Of a stretch of 64,000 bases of DNA, positions 23,895-34,900 are shown piece by piece. The first letter of the stretch is position 1. Every line of letters begins with the position of its first letter. Source of the stretch: Choristoneura fumiferana (lineage: Eukaryota; Arthropoda; Insecta; Lepidoptera; Tortricidae); assembly GCF_025370935.1 (NCBI RefSeq), contig NC_133486.1, positions 10,897,557-10,961,556 on the forward strand, in the 5' to 3' direction. A program made the position numbers and the translations under genes. Under the pieces are notes generated by a model. That model saw only the letters and a list, made by a program, of their open reading frames with translations, did not search any database and was not told the origin of the DNA.

Positions 23895-24008
23895 GAAGGA
23901 AGAAGAAAGAGAGAGAAAGGAAAGAAAGGGAAAGAGAGGGAGGGGGAGGGAGAAGGGGAAAGGGAGAGGGAAGGGAGGAGGAAGGAGAAAGGGGGAAGGG
24001 GAAGGAGG
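23895..24008 (+). repeat. 114-nt pure homopurine tract
   Basis: Every base from 23895 to 24008 is A or G on the plus strand, grading from GAA-rich to GGGA-rich. It may form triplex (H-DNA) structures. Open frames through it (Glu/Lys/Arg/Gly repeats) reflect composition only. Confidence 0.9.
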
Positions 24009-24458
24009 CCGAGAAGAAGCTTAAAGGATTCAGCCAAAATTTGACACACAGATAGTTTATAACCTGGATTAAAACAAAGTACTTATAATATTTTTGGTGA
24101 TAAATGAATTACTTACTAAGTATGTAGGTGCAGCAAAGCAACCCAAAGTGTAGCTTGGCCTCCAACACCAGACTACGCCATGCTTTACGATCTTGGGTCA
24201 GCTCTTGCTAGCCTTTGATCCGGAGACCCAAAAGGTCTCTCTGGACCTCGTCCACTTACTTAGCCCAAGTACGCTCTTTTCACGGCTAGATCCTCTCCTA
24301 TCCTTTCCAAAGGTTAACGACAATTTGTGTCAACTTCATTTGTACATTTGAATATTCATGTTAATTTTGTTCAATGGGATACTTAAGCTTACATCCAGGA
24401 TTCTACGTGGGAACTGCAAACACAGAACTGAATGGGAAAAGGTTTGAGAAGTATATAG

Positions 24459-24752
24459 AAGTAGTGGTTGGCTATGGTGTCTCAGAGGATCGTGGGTTCA
24501 AATCCGGACTCGCACCTCTGAGTTATTTCGAAATTCATGTGCGAAATTACATTTCAAATTTACCACTAGCTTTACGGTGAAGGAAAACATCGTGAAGAAA
24601 CATCCACAATCTTGTGAAGCAGTTCAATGGTGTGCGAAGTTCCCAATTCGCACTAGGCCCGCGTAGGAACTATGGCTAAAGTCCTCTCATTCTGAGAGGA
24701 GGCCCGGGCCCAGCATTGGGATGTGTATAAGCTGGAATGATGATGATGATGA
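24459..24752 (+). mobile_element. tRNA-derived SINE with (GAT)n tail, forward copy
   Basis: A degraded tRNA-like head (TGGTTGGCTATGGTGTCTC, B-box-like GGGTTCAAATCC) is followed by TTTCGAAATTCATGTGCG, GGTGAAGGAAAACATCGTGA, GTTCCCAATTCGCACTAGG, GGCCCGGGCCCAGCATTGGG and a GATGATGATGATGAT tail. Reverse copies: 29348-29534, 29832-29909, 44830-45070, 54166-54461. Confidence 0.85.
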
Positions 24753-25010
24753 TATAAAATATGATGAGATAAACCTGAACTGCACGTGCCGAAGTAATAG
24801 TGATACTACTAAATAACCTCTTAACTTTAAGCACCCTTAATTTGGAATAACCTCTGACTTGCAAGTTGTCAACTTAGAGCAAGAGTAATTAGGTACGTCT
24901 CTTTGAAATAAGATGCAATCTCTACGGAAAGGGAATTAAACTTGCCTTTTAGAATCGCAACACTGAGAATTAGAAATTAGTTTTCCTAGCACCTACAATA
25001 CGAACTTATA
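24753..25010. other. Intergenic spacer
   Basis: No gene. It ends at the TA duplicated by the element at 25011. Confidence 0.5.
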
Positions 25011-26450
25011 CAGTCACGTCTAAAAGTATGTATACACAAAAAAATTTGAAAAATTTGTAGCCACACATTTTCATCATAAATATGTATCTATTACTGACAC
25101 CAAAAAATTGTATTCATTAAACTGTTTCAGTATTATGTAATCACAAAATGCTTCAGAAAGTTGCATACTTAAATAAATTCCATTTAAATGTATCCACCTC
25201 GTAGGCAAAAATAAGTATACATGAATGGGTTCCATATACATATAACCACACCAATTTGGCAAATATTTGTATACGCCGTTTGATTCATAAATATGTATCC
25301 AGACTGCAACAACAAACCTTGTCTGACTGGCATAGAATCGTAAGTTGTATATTTAACTGATTTGACAATTCACGAAAACAGTGCGGACTTGTCACTGCAT
25401 ACGTCTATCTCACGATTATTCTATGACGCACTTGACAGTCCTTAGATTGAATTGACTTGTAAATATTGAGTATTTCAGTTTAGGGTCATTCTCAAAAAGG
25501 TGCACTAAGCATTTTTTTGTTTTTATTTTAATTATATTGTTAATTGTTAGTGGTTTGTTGTTGCAAATTATAGATGCTTCAGTGGATCTGTCCTCAGTGG
25601 ATGACCCGAACAACTTGATCGCTTTGGCTTAGTCGATATTAATGACTACTCTGGACGTTTCCAAGTATTTGGTGATCTTGATGGTGTATAAAAAATTAAA
25701 TATATCCATACCAAATTTCATCCAGCTCACTCCAGTCAGTTCATCCCCCATTTTCTCCCCTTAAGGGTTGCTTTTAGAGATAAAAACTAAGTACCCTATG
25801 TTCAGCCCCTTGACAGTCGAAACCAGTCGGTTTCGACGTGATACCGGAACAGACAGAGTTACTTTCAATTCATCACTCCATAGTATAAAACAAAGTCGCT
25901 TTTTTTGTCTGTACGCTTAGATCTTTCAAACTACGCAACGGATTTTGATGTGGTTTTCACAAATAAATAGTGTGATTCACGGTGTCTATGTATACCGTAA
26001 CCGTGTTGTGTCGGAACGGGTCACCAGTATATAATATTATTTTAATGGAGTATGGATTCGTAGTATGTATGTCCCTGCCCGCATGCAGGTTGCGAAAGAG
26101 ACAGACATGTAATCTTAACAAAACAGTAATTCTTCAAAACGAATCAAAATATCAAATCGTGTTTACATATTTATGAATCAAACGGCGTATACAAATATTT
26201 GCCAAATTGGTGTGGTTATATGTATATGGAACCCATTCATGTATACTTATTTTTGCCTACGAGGTGGATACATTTAAATGGAATTTATTTAAGTATGCAA
26301 CTTTCTGAAGCATTTTGTGATTACATAATACTGAAAAAGTTTAATGAATACAATTTTTTGGTGTCAGTAATAGATAAATATTTTTGATACAATGTATGAC
26401 TACATATTTATGCAACCTTGTTTTTGTATACATATTTTTAGACGTGACTG
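25011..26450. mobile_element. Non-autonomous Tc1/mariner-like element, 1,440 bp with 287-bp TIRs
   Basis: Starts CAGTCACGTCTAAAA and ends TTTTAGACGTGACTG, with TA at 25009-25010 and 26451-26452. The inverted arms extend 25011-25297 and 26164-26450, about 287 bases each, and are nearly identical; the 62-codon frames in the two arms differ at only three residues. TA duplications and CAGT ends fit the Tc1/mariner superfamily. The centre has no transposase; instead it holds other repeat pieces (for example CATACCAAATTTCATCCAGC and ACTACGCAACGGATTTTGATG). Confidence 0.88.
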
Positions 26451-26780
26451 TACCTAGTTATACTTATACTTATGCTTTCACATTAATATAATATACAAAA
26501 GTACAGTATTTAACTTGAATTTCATTAACTTACAAACTTTTAAATGATTCTACAGCGCACGTTTTCCGCTGATGATGATTATTAGAAGAATAAAATATAA
26601 AACAAAGTTTTTTTTTAACAATTTTGTGTTTTAGAACAATGCATAGAATGATACCCAGTAAATGAATATTGATTTCATTAATGTCAACAAACGATTTTAG
26701 GCCAAATCGGTTTTTTTAAATAATTATAGCTTCACTGTCATTAAATGCTAAAGATTGAATTGTAAAATTGACAAACTTGA

Positions 26781-26846
26781 CAAGTTAAGTATATTGGTGT
26801 CAAGTGTCCCATGATATTTATTTATTTTATTTATTTATTTATTGAC
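26781..26846 (+). mobile_element. tRNA-SINE 3' fragment
   Basis: TTAAGTATATTGGTGTCAAGTGTCCCATGATATTTATTTATT matches the last part of the SINE at 12701-12968. Confidence 0.65.
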
Positions 26847-27611
26847 ATCAAACATAAGAGCCTTTGTTTTTTTTGAACCACCTTAATTAAAGAAAAGAAA
26901 GAAGTCGTTTATTCACATGTACAAAGACACACAAATACAACAAAGTTAAAAAATAAAAATAAACAGCAAACACATAAAACAAACAAATGACAAAAATTAA
27001 AATACACGATTCTGTAATTCTTGATTATCGTGTAAACATTAAGATTTAACCTACTGCCTACCAAAGGTACTTTTTTGGAATATTTTTTTGAATCTTTCAA
27101 ATAATATTGCTCAGAGCTTAAGATGTTACGGAAAAATAGAGGAAAAAATCTCCGGCTTTTCCTATTAGTTTTTCAATGTGTACTTTACAAAGGCCATCAG
27201 TGTCCAATTATAATTATTTCTTATGTTCTTCCCCAAGGAAGAATTTAGGGACGAGGTAAGCCACATTTATGGGAAATTAACTTAATTTCACCTATTGAAT
27301 GTTCCCATCGAGTAAAATTAATATAAAAAATATCACGGTATTTGTATAAATTACAAAAAAAGAAGTTGACTGACTGACCTATAATATTCCTATTTCACAG
27401 CCCAAATCCCCATTTTCCCCTGGGAGCTTGCAATTGACAATGCTTCCTTTAATTTAATGAAATTTTGACATCTGTTACTTCATCTCGTCTTCAGTGCTCG
27501 GCTTCGTCCTACGTATCCTATTAATATTATAAAAGAGAAAGTTTGTATATGAGTGCGTGTTTGTTATTCGTCACGCTAAAGCGGCGGTACGGATCTAGAT
27601 GAAATTTGGTA
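26847..27611. other. Intergenic, no gene seen
   Basis: AT-rich. Near 27515-27605 is a TATTAATATTATAAAAGAGAAAGTTTG...GATGAAATTTGG piece of the CGCATTTATAATATT repeat family. Confidence 0.5.
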
Positions 27612-27741
27612 CAGTCGAGTTCATAAACTTGTGAACAAAAATGTGATCAAAAATATCTGAACACGCTTCTACACCGTTAACAATAGTCTTGTTCAAATAT
27701 TTTTGATTAAAATTTTGCTCATAAGTTTATGAACTCTACTG
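27612..27741. mobile_element. TA-flanked MITE, 130 bp (CAGTCGAGTTCATAAACTTG)
   Basis: Ends CAGTCGAGTTCATAAACTTG and AAGTTTATGAACTCTACTG are inverted, with TA on each side. Same family as 34036-34167 (132 bp). Non-coding palindrome. Confidence 0.85.
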
Positions 27742-29241
27742 TACCTATGTAAATCGCTGAATATTGAGTGTAACCCAGGTAACCATTGTCGTCAACATCT
27801 CGGCCGCGCAATGAACAGTACTTACACAGGAAGGAAACGCTCTCCACGTCGCTGCCCCCAAGTTATACTACGAAGTGCAAAATTCGAACTTCGTCTCGTA
27901 CCGTCCCGCTCACGCTAATATTATTAAATACGAAAGACATGACCTTACGGTACGATGCAAACTTCGATTTTTGAATTTTGTAGTAGCCCCCCTTTTTGCG
28001 ACCTTATAACGCCGCATTTTCACGCCATGATATTCGCGCAGGTGGAGATGCCGGGATAGATCAAAGGATAGATTAAATTGAAAAGCCAGTAAAAAAAGTC
28101 AACATTTTATTCATAAATCAGTAGGGTATAAGTACTTACATTCACTTAAATATAACATTACAGTACAAAGACGTCACGTTGAGTAGCCTAGGTTAAAAAA
28201 ATATTACATCTCATACAATCCCCTTGTACTGCCATTTCCCATAGTATTCGAAAATTCTGGAGGGCGTAACTTTTTTAATGCCATTAAAATGACTTCTAAT
28301 TGAATAGATAAAATAATCGACTGAATATTTTGATAAAAAAGGCAGAATAGCTAAAAGCATAAAAATATTCAGCCACAATTGAATAAATTAGTAAACCTAG
28401 GTAAAATGTTACTATTGGTAAGTTTTATATTGGAAAACGGTGTTTTGAAAAAATAAACTTTAACACAGAACTATTGTGACTCTAAAACACAGTGACATAG
28501 TCCGAGGCTGAATTCAACTGTAGATAAGATAAATACGTCACACCAATTTCGATTATTTTTAAACTCCCTTGCCTTCTTAGTTGAAGCCCTAATTATGACA
28601 TGATTTATGGATGACCCGTTAGTATATATAAGTAGTACGCTTATTTCATCAAATTAAAGTTTTACCAAATTAATATAATATTTATTTATATACACCCTCC
28701 ATTTTTCAAGTAAATATTCACAGAGCAAGCTTCCTCTTCTTAAAGTAAAATAAAAAGTCAATATTTACGCGTAACAATAGTAGAACTACATGGAAATATG
28801 TAAACGAGTTTGTTTAAATACGTTTTAGAACATATTTATATATTTATCTTAGTCCTAAAATATTGTATCACAAAAGCTTGATACAAATTTATAATAATAT
28901 CTCTTAACGTCCTACAGCATATGATAGAAATAATTTGTGATAAAATGTGTTTTGTTTGTTTAAAACCTACAGGAAAAAATGACAGTAATTGTTTTTCATT
29001 TTTCATTTTGTTTTCTCCTTTACATTAAAATATATGTTACTATTACCTATTCCAAAATTGATATACAATTATTTTTAATCTTTGACTGATTTGAGCTTAA
29101 CTTGTTTTATTTTATTTCAATCATTTTACAATCGCATGATTTTATTTATAAATATAAATTCATCATATTTATTAAAGTACAACACTGAATCCAATTAAAT
29201 TAAGTAAACATAATATTACATTTTTAAATTTCTTTGTTACA
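27742..29241. other. Intergenic, no gene seen
   Basis: Strongly AT-rich. About 27850-27975 has a less AT-rich stretch (TTCGAACTTCGTCTCGTACC, GTCCCGCTCACGCT) resembling 58240-58290 in reverse; this is a dispersed repeat, not a gene. Confidence 0.45.
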
Positions 29242-29602
29242 GGAATACGTTGAAGCTTCTGGAAAACTACAATTTATGCTTATTGAAGTAACAGCAGATG
29301 GGTTAAAACTTATAAGTTGGTTATTACCTTTTGAACATGTTCCTTTTCATCATCCCAGCCTATATACGTCCCACTGCTGGGCACAGGCCTCCTCTCAGAA
29401 CAAGAGGGCTTGGGCCATAGTTCCCACGCGGGCCCAGTGCGGATTGGGAACTTCGCACGCACCATTGAATCGCTTCGCTGGTTTGTGCAGGTTTCCTCAC
29501 GATGTTTTCCTTCACCGCAAAGATCCTTTCCGCAATGTTCCTTTTAACGACAATTTATCCAATCAAAAGTTGGTGAAGTCTCAGTTTTATTTTTACTCAT
29601 GA
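29242..29602 (+). pseudogene. Exon-like ORF interrupted by a SINE
   Basis: A good acceptor-like tract (TTTCTTTGTTACAG) is followed by an open frame, EYVEASGKLQFMLIEV... to FEHVPF, then the SINE at 29348-29534, then in the same frame NDNLSNQKLVK and a stop. SINE plus its duplicated 11 bases is 198 nt, a multiple of three. I do not recognise the peptide and there is no neighbouring exon. It may be chance or a gene relic. Confidence 0.2.
29348..29534 (-). mobile_element. CAT-tailed SINE, truncated, with 11-bp TSD
   Basis: CATCATCCCAGCCTATATACG, CCCACTGCTGGGCACAGGCC, GTGCGGATTGGGAACTTCGC and TTTTCCTTCACCGC are the reversed SINE seen whole at 54166. ATGTTCCTTTT flanks it on both sides (29337-29347 and 29535-29545). 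The tRNA-like head is missing. Confidence 0.88.
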
Positions 29603-29831
29603 TTACAATAAGTTAGTGTAGTGAGTGTAGTACTTATGTACCTATCTCAAGTAAACTTAATCTCGTGAGTTCTCGCGTACTTTATAAAGAACAAATATTA
29701 CGATTACGTACTTTATAAAGAACAAAATAACGGCCGAATATATTTTGTAAAGCACAAATTAAATAAAGAATTCAAAAAATAATGTTAAAGTAATATACAA
29801 AATAACAAAACTGACTAGGTCTATATATATT
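29603..29831. other. Intergenic, nothing recognised
   Basis: Contains a short near-duplicate, TACTTTATAAAGAACAAA, at about 29679 and 29709. Confidence 0.45.
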
Positions 29832-29909
29832 CATCATCCCAGCCTATATACGTCCCACTGCTGGGCACAGGCCTCCTCTCAGAACAAGAGGGCTTGGGCC
29901 ATAGGGCTT
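29832..29909 (-). mobile_element. CAT-tailed SINE, 78-bp 3' stub
   Basis: Matches the first 78 bases of the reversed SINE (CATCATCCCAGCC...GGGCTTGGGCCATAGG). TATATATT on both sides (29824-29831 and 29910-29917) is a possible duplication, though low in complexity. Confidence 0.8.
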
Positions 29910-30518
29910 TATATATTACATCGGTATAAAAAGTGAACACTCAGGAGATTAATTTAAGTGTCTGTACCTACCTGTTTCTGTACAAACAGAGGTATACGAA
30001 CGATATTATCAATCAACGAAGTACGTTTTAATTAAATTTTCATTTAAGACGACACCAACAGTCAAAAGTGTCAAAGTTGATGAGATAGCTGCATTGTTTG
30101 AAGAAGATATCAATTTCAAGGGAAGTGAGATAGCGACGTAATAGGCTGTGACTGCTGTGAATAATCTGTTTTGAGACTAAAAGTATAGTTTCGTTTCTTT
30201 TTGAATGAAGCAAATTTATTGAATTCTCTAGTTAAATAATTTAATTTTGATGGTGTTGGAACTTCAGTTTTAAGGTTATAAATACAGATGATACAATAGT
30301 ATATTACTTGTATAGCTTTTTTAACACATCAGTAAGATATCCCAAGGCAGTTAAAATTGAAATTCGTATTCAAGAGATTCTGATCATTATTTATTTACCA
30401 TTTTAATAGTCTTATCATTTATTTACTTAATTGTTAACTTTTACTACGTTACATTTATATAATTTTATTTAAATTGAACTTGTTTTACTGACTGTACAAA
30501 ATATTGGGACACAAGTAA

Positions 30519-30633
30519 GGGGCTGTTTCACCATCAATGTGTTGCCGTCTCTATTTGTTTTATTCGAATAGACGGAGACGGCATCACATTTAACCTTCAG
30601 TTAACACTAATCAATGGATGGTGAAACAGCCCC
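30519..30633. mobile_element. PIF/Harbinger-like MITE with TAA TSD, 115 bp
   Basis: GGGGCTGTTTCACCATCAAT and ATGGATGGTGAAACAGCCCC with TAA at 30516-30518 and 30634-30636. It is an internally shortened relative of 20966-21106: the left arm lacks about 25 bases after CACCATC. Confidence 0.82.
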
Positions 30634-30636
30634 TAA

Positions 30637-31146
30637 ATTTACAAAATTAATCGTAGGTTAGGTTTGTTCTTTAAACTACTTTTTTGCTTTGGCTTCGTTA
30701 TTTTGTTTAAAAGTTTAAGACAGTTTGACTGTTCAAAAAATAATTTTAAACAATTCAATAAATCTTTGCTTCAATTCAACACATTCTTAAAATTTATTTA
30801 ACACGATTTAAAGCTTTGATTTTATCTTAAAAAGACTGTAACATACATTAGGAATATTATATATTTATTATAAATATTGTGCACAATAAGTGAAAAAACG
30901 TATTTTCATGAATTTCTGCAACGTTTCCCCCTATATTATTGTCCGACACTGAAAGAATGTTCGAAACATTCGCAAGATTTTGAAAAATCGTAACATTTTG
31001 TGCACTTACTAAAAATCACCATAGAACTTTATGTCATACAGATATATTTATTTGAAAGATTGCGTTTCAAATACAATGAGGGCCCAGACATCCCTAGCCA
31101 CATTGATACTTATTAAACAATTTACGATAACTTTCGTAAACTGGTA
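30637..31146. other. Intergenic, nothing recognised
   Basis: AT-rich. Confidence 0.5.
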
Positions 31147-31277
31147 CAGTCACCAGCACCAATATCTGACACAACAAGCGTGCATAAATATTTGATACGA
31201 CTCTATTTCTAGGGCCGGAAGGACGTGTCCGATATTTTTGCACGCTCCGCTGTGGCAGATGTTAATGCTGGTGACTG
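31147..31277. mobile_element. TA-flanked MITE, 131 bp (CAGTCACCAGCA)
   Basis: CAGTCACCAGCACCAATATC and TTAATGCTGGTGACTG are inverted ends with TA on each side (31145-31146 and 31278-31279). The internal part shows TGATACGACTCTATTTCTAG and TGCACGC arms. Confidence 0.85.
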
Positions 31278-31656
31278 TACCAACGCAACAACTTCGCAAT
31301 TTCTATAAAAACTGTTTTCATTATTATCAAAAGATCGTATTTGAATATAGATAATTGAGTAAGATACGAGCTTATCAAAGTTACCAGTTAATATCACCCC
31401 TTCCGAAGTCAGCCCAGCCCTTTACTTAGCTTACAAACGACAACAACTTTACAACATTGAATCACTTAGGTACTTTTATTTCTACATGACGCGATCAAGT
31501 CTTGAAGAAGTGTGCGTATGTATATCAAATATCTTTACAAAGATAATAGTGTATATAAGAGAGAAAACGATCAAAAAAATTCAAGGTATTAAATTAAAAA
31601 AATAATTTTCAATGGTCGTAATACAGATATGATATGATTCCATCTACAGGATATGC

Positions 31657-31662
31657 TTTATT
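31657..31662 (-). terminator. Candidate poly(A) signal of the synaptotagmin gene
   Basis: First AATAAA on the minus strand after the stop codon, about 325 bases downstream of it. AATAAA is frequent by chance in this AT-rich sequence, and another lies near 31473. Confidence 0.35.
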
Positions 31663-31984
31663 TACCTATAAATTATACGGGTATACATCTACGGCTACAA
31701 CTAATTACAACTGATCACTAAGGGTTAAATTCATGTGTCTACTGTAACAATCTATCATTACCTAGTCTAACTCTCTACTCGATATCACCGAACATTGAAT
31801 CTTCTCTACAGTAAATGGACATACAACCTTTTATACTAGTCACATATACCTATACATTTGGCATCGTGAGAATTCAAGCACGTTTTCCCGGTCCTTTGAT
31901 GGCGGGTCCATGGGAACGAGCCGCCATTTTGTGTCGTTTTTCGGCCATCTTGCGATGGTAGTGCGTTCGGTCGCAGTCGTCTCT

Positions 31985-31988
31985 TCAT
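31985..31988 (-). CDS. Syt: Synaptotagmin last coding bases and stop
   Basis: After acceptor TTTGTTACAG the exon opens A-TGA: the A completes an AGA (Arg) codon and TGA stops. The rest of this exon is 3' UTR. It contains a 50-codon frame starting at the same ATGA (MKRRLRPNALPSQDGRKT...) that is out of phase with the Syt frame. Confidence 0.65.
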
Positions 31989-34900
31989 CTGTAACAAAAA
32001 GTCTTTGTTAACGTGCGAAATGAGAAATGCAGAATGAATTCTGCTGTCTATTAACACGGGGAAATGTCAAATTCTTGACTCTCGTCAATTTTGATTTAAC
32101 TTGCAACAGACGTAAGTATTTATATAAACTTCAGTCTTCAAATCTTGCAAATCGAATCATACATAACACCTTCAAACAATGGCATGACTAAAACTTGGTA
32201 TGCATTAGGATACTTGGTTATTAGGATACCGAGGATAACTACCAATGCAAGACGTGTAGTCAACAAAAAGTACCTACAGCCGCAGAAAATCCTGTATTAA
32301 CTTAATGTTGATGACTGAGCCAAAGGTTTATATTTTTCGGAATCATCAAAATCACGGTCCCTTTTACACACTAACTAAAAAAAAATACTGAAAATAATCA
32401 GCTTTGATGAGATCTAGTGTACAAGCAGTTTAGCAAAAGTTCTCAGTCACTCACCTTCCATTCAAGCAGCTGAGTCCATGTTGCTGTTCATTAGTCGGTA
32501 AGGTGATGTTAGAAGGAGGGCTCTTGTTGAGAGGGTACCACTGAGCTACTGGTTTCCGAGGGTTGTCCAGCATTTCCAACCAGTGTTCGCGGCCCATGCC
32601 AATTAGCGAAGAGCCAATAGCTGTGCAGCCGATCAATTCGTTGGAACCAATTCTGATGGACAAAAAATAGTTTTAGAACATTGAAATATTAAGGTGCAAG
32701 TTGTGGTTGTAGAAAAGCCAACAATATCAATGAATCAGGCAGAAGTTAAGCTTTGCTCAAATTTGAGCACACACATATAAGTAATTATTACGTTCTGACG
32801 ACATCGTGAGAGTGGCGGGAAACCGGTGGATGCAAGTGGCAAGTTGTCGTTCATTGTGGCGTTCTAAGGGGGAGGCCTTTGTCCAGCAGTGGACGTCTTC
32901 GGGCTGATGATGATGATGATGATGACGTTCATAAAACTCATTAGGTACTTGACATATTTGATTAGCATGGGCTCCAATTTTAGGCGAACACATCACTTAC
33001 TGATTAGTGAGATTTTATGATTAGTAATTAAAATTTGATTAAAAATGTTTTCAGAATTCAAATCACTTCTTTTGGCCTTAATACATCATGATGATCGTGG
33101 TGAATGATGGTCACTTCCTCCAACCACCTTCCTAAAATTGGACTTGAAATTTTAAATGAACTTTGGCACCCATGTTACCTGTCGTAATCAATGACTTTGA
33201 CCAGCAGCGTGATGTCAAATACATTTTCTGAAGGTAGATCGAAGACCAAGGCTTCGTTGTAAACTGGGTTCAAAGTGTTCTTCTTGACGGTAGTTTTCTT
33301 CTTCTTTATTCTTTTTCCTTGGCAGATGAGGCAGATCTTCACGTATGGATCTAAGCAAAAAAAAGCAAGTGAAAAAAGCTGCTACAGGACAGGACCTTTA
33401 TTAAATTGACTGGAAAATAAAGTTGCCCGCTAAAACGAAAAATACAACGCATTTTTGCCGTTATTAAATTTTGAAGGGAGATACAATGATGGATGATGAC
33501 AATATGACGTTGCCAACTTTGTAGTTTTTGCACTACAGCAGTCATTCTTAGTTCTTAATCTGTAATATATCAATACTAGCTGTTGCCCGCATCTTCGTCC
33601 GCGTAGAATTCGTGTATCGCTATCTCGTGGGAACTATGCAATTTTCCGAGATAAAAAATGACATAGCTGCCCGGGGATTCGGGACTCAACCTATCTGTAT
33701 ACCGAATTCAATCTAAATCGGTTCAGCGGTTTAGAAGTGATAAGGTAACAAACAAACAAACAGGCTTACATACTTTTGCGTTTATAATATTTGTGAGATA
33801 GAAACACCGTTCCGGGTCGAACTTTATGGACATGTTTACTTGGATCTGCAGATCTCGTTGGACATATAGCAATGTCTCTGAACTGTTAGGATTGGGACAA
33901 GTACGATGCGGATGGGTTATATTTTTTTTATTTAGTTTAGTTTTATGTAAAAAAAATACAAATACAACCCTCATTTAGTTTTACACATCGAAGATATCGT
34001 ATACATTTGATGATATCTCTTTTTTCAGTCAAGTACAGTCAAGTTCATAAACTTGTCAGCAAACATTTGATCTAAAATATTTGAACACGACTTTATTTTT
34101 AACGGAGTAGAACCCTGTTCAGATATTTTTGATCAAATTTTTGCTCACATGTTTATGAACTCGACTGTATCGCCACCCATGCACAGTAGCGAGTGACTAT
34201 TTAGGATAGGAACTTGGCTTGCAATCGTAGCTTGGTTCACATCATATTATTTGGTGTATTTTGTTTCCCGAAATCATACCAACCATGTCAGTTGATTACA
34301 CAGACTTTGTGTATTACTGTAGATATACGAACACTGTCTACAATTTCCTTTTGACTTTGACCTCCGCTTGATACTCCAAAGTAATCTTTTAGAAATCACA
34401 CAAAGCTACAAACGAGATTTATGCATGGCAAAACTGAAATCCATTTGCAAACATATCGTATTTCATATTCTACACTGTAATCTTCAGATGCGTAAACTCT
34501 AGGCTCGATGTTGTACATAGATATGATGACACCAACCTAAATAATCAAAGTCAAAGGCAAGATATTTTTATTCAATTTAGGCTACAAAATGCACTTATGA
34601 GTGTCAATAAATCTACCTGTACGAGCTATGTACGTTTATAGCTAACTCATCAAATTCACTTCATCGGCATATTAATTGCACTAAAGCAATCAATCCGCGT
34701 TCGGTAAGCAAGGCAGCAGTATCATTTTACCTTAAGTTTATCAAGTTTAAATTAATAAATCCATTATAGTAATTATCAGTGACTTTTATCAAAATTCCCA
34801 TCAAATCGACGTCGACTCCGAACACTACCACCGCTTCGGAAAAGCGACCGTTATATAGATTATACTGATCCGGTCTAGGTAATAGTATACTACGTATAAA

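Noticed and set aside
23813..24055. Glu/Lys/Arg/Gly-rich ORFs
   Set aside because: Caused by the 114-base homopurine tract; open frames there are a composition effect.
25074..26387. Two almost identical 62-codon ORFs on opposite strands
   Set aside because: They are mirror copies made by the terminal inverted repeats of one transposable element; no sign of a protein family.
31836..31987. Extra coding sequence MKRRLRPNALPSQDGRKT in the terminal synaptotagmin exon
   Set aside because: With the observed splice phase the frame stops at TGA one codon in, so this frame would need a different donor; none in phase was seen in exon 7.
32757..32996. His-rich ORF (HHHHHH)
   Set aside because: The run comes from a (TGA/CAT)n tail of a LINE fragment. 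Asp runs at 39197-39538 and 54146-54463 have the same cause.
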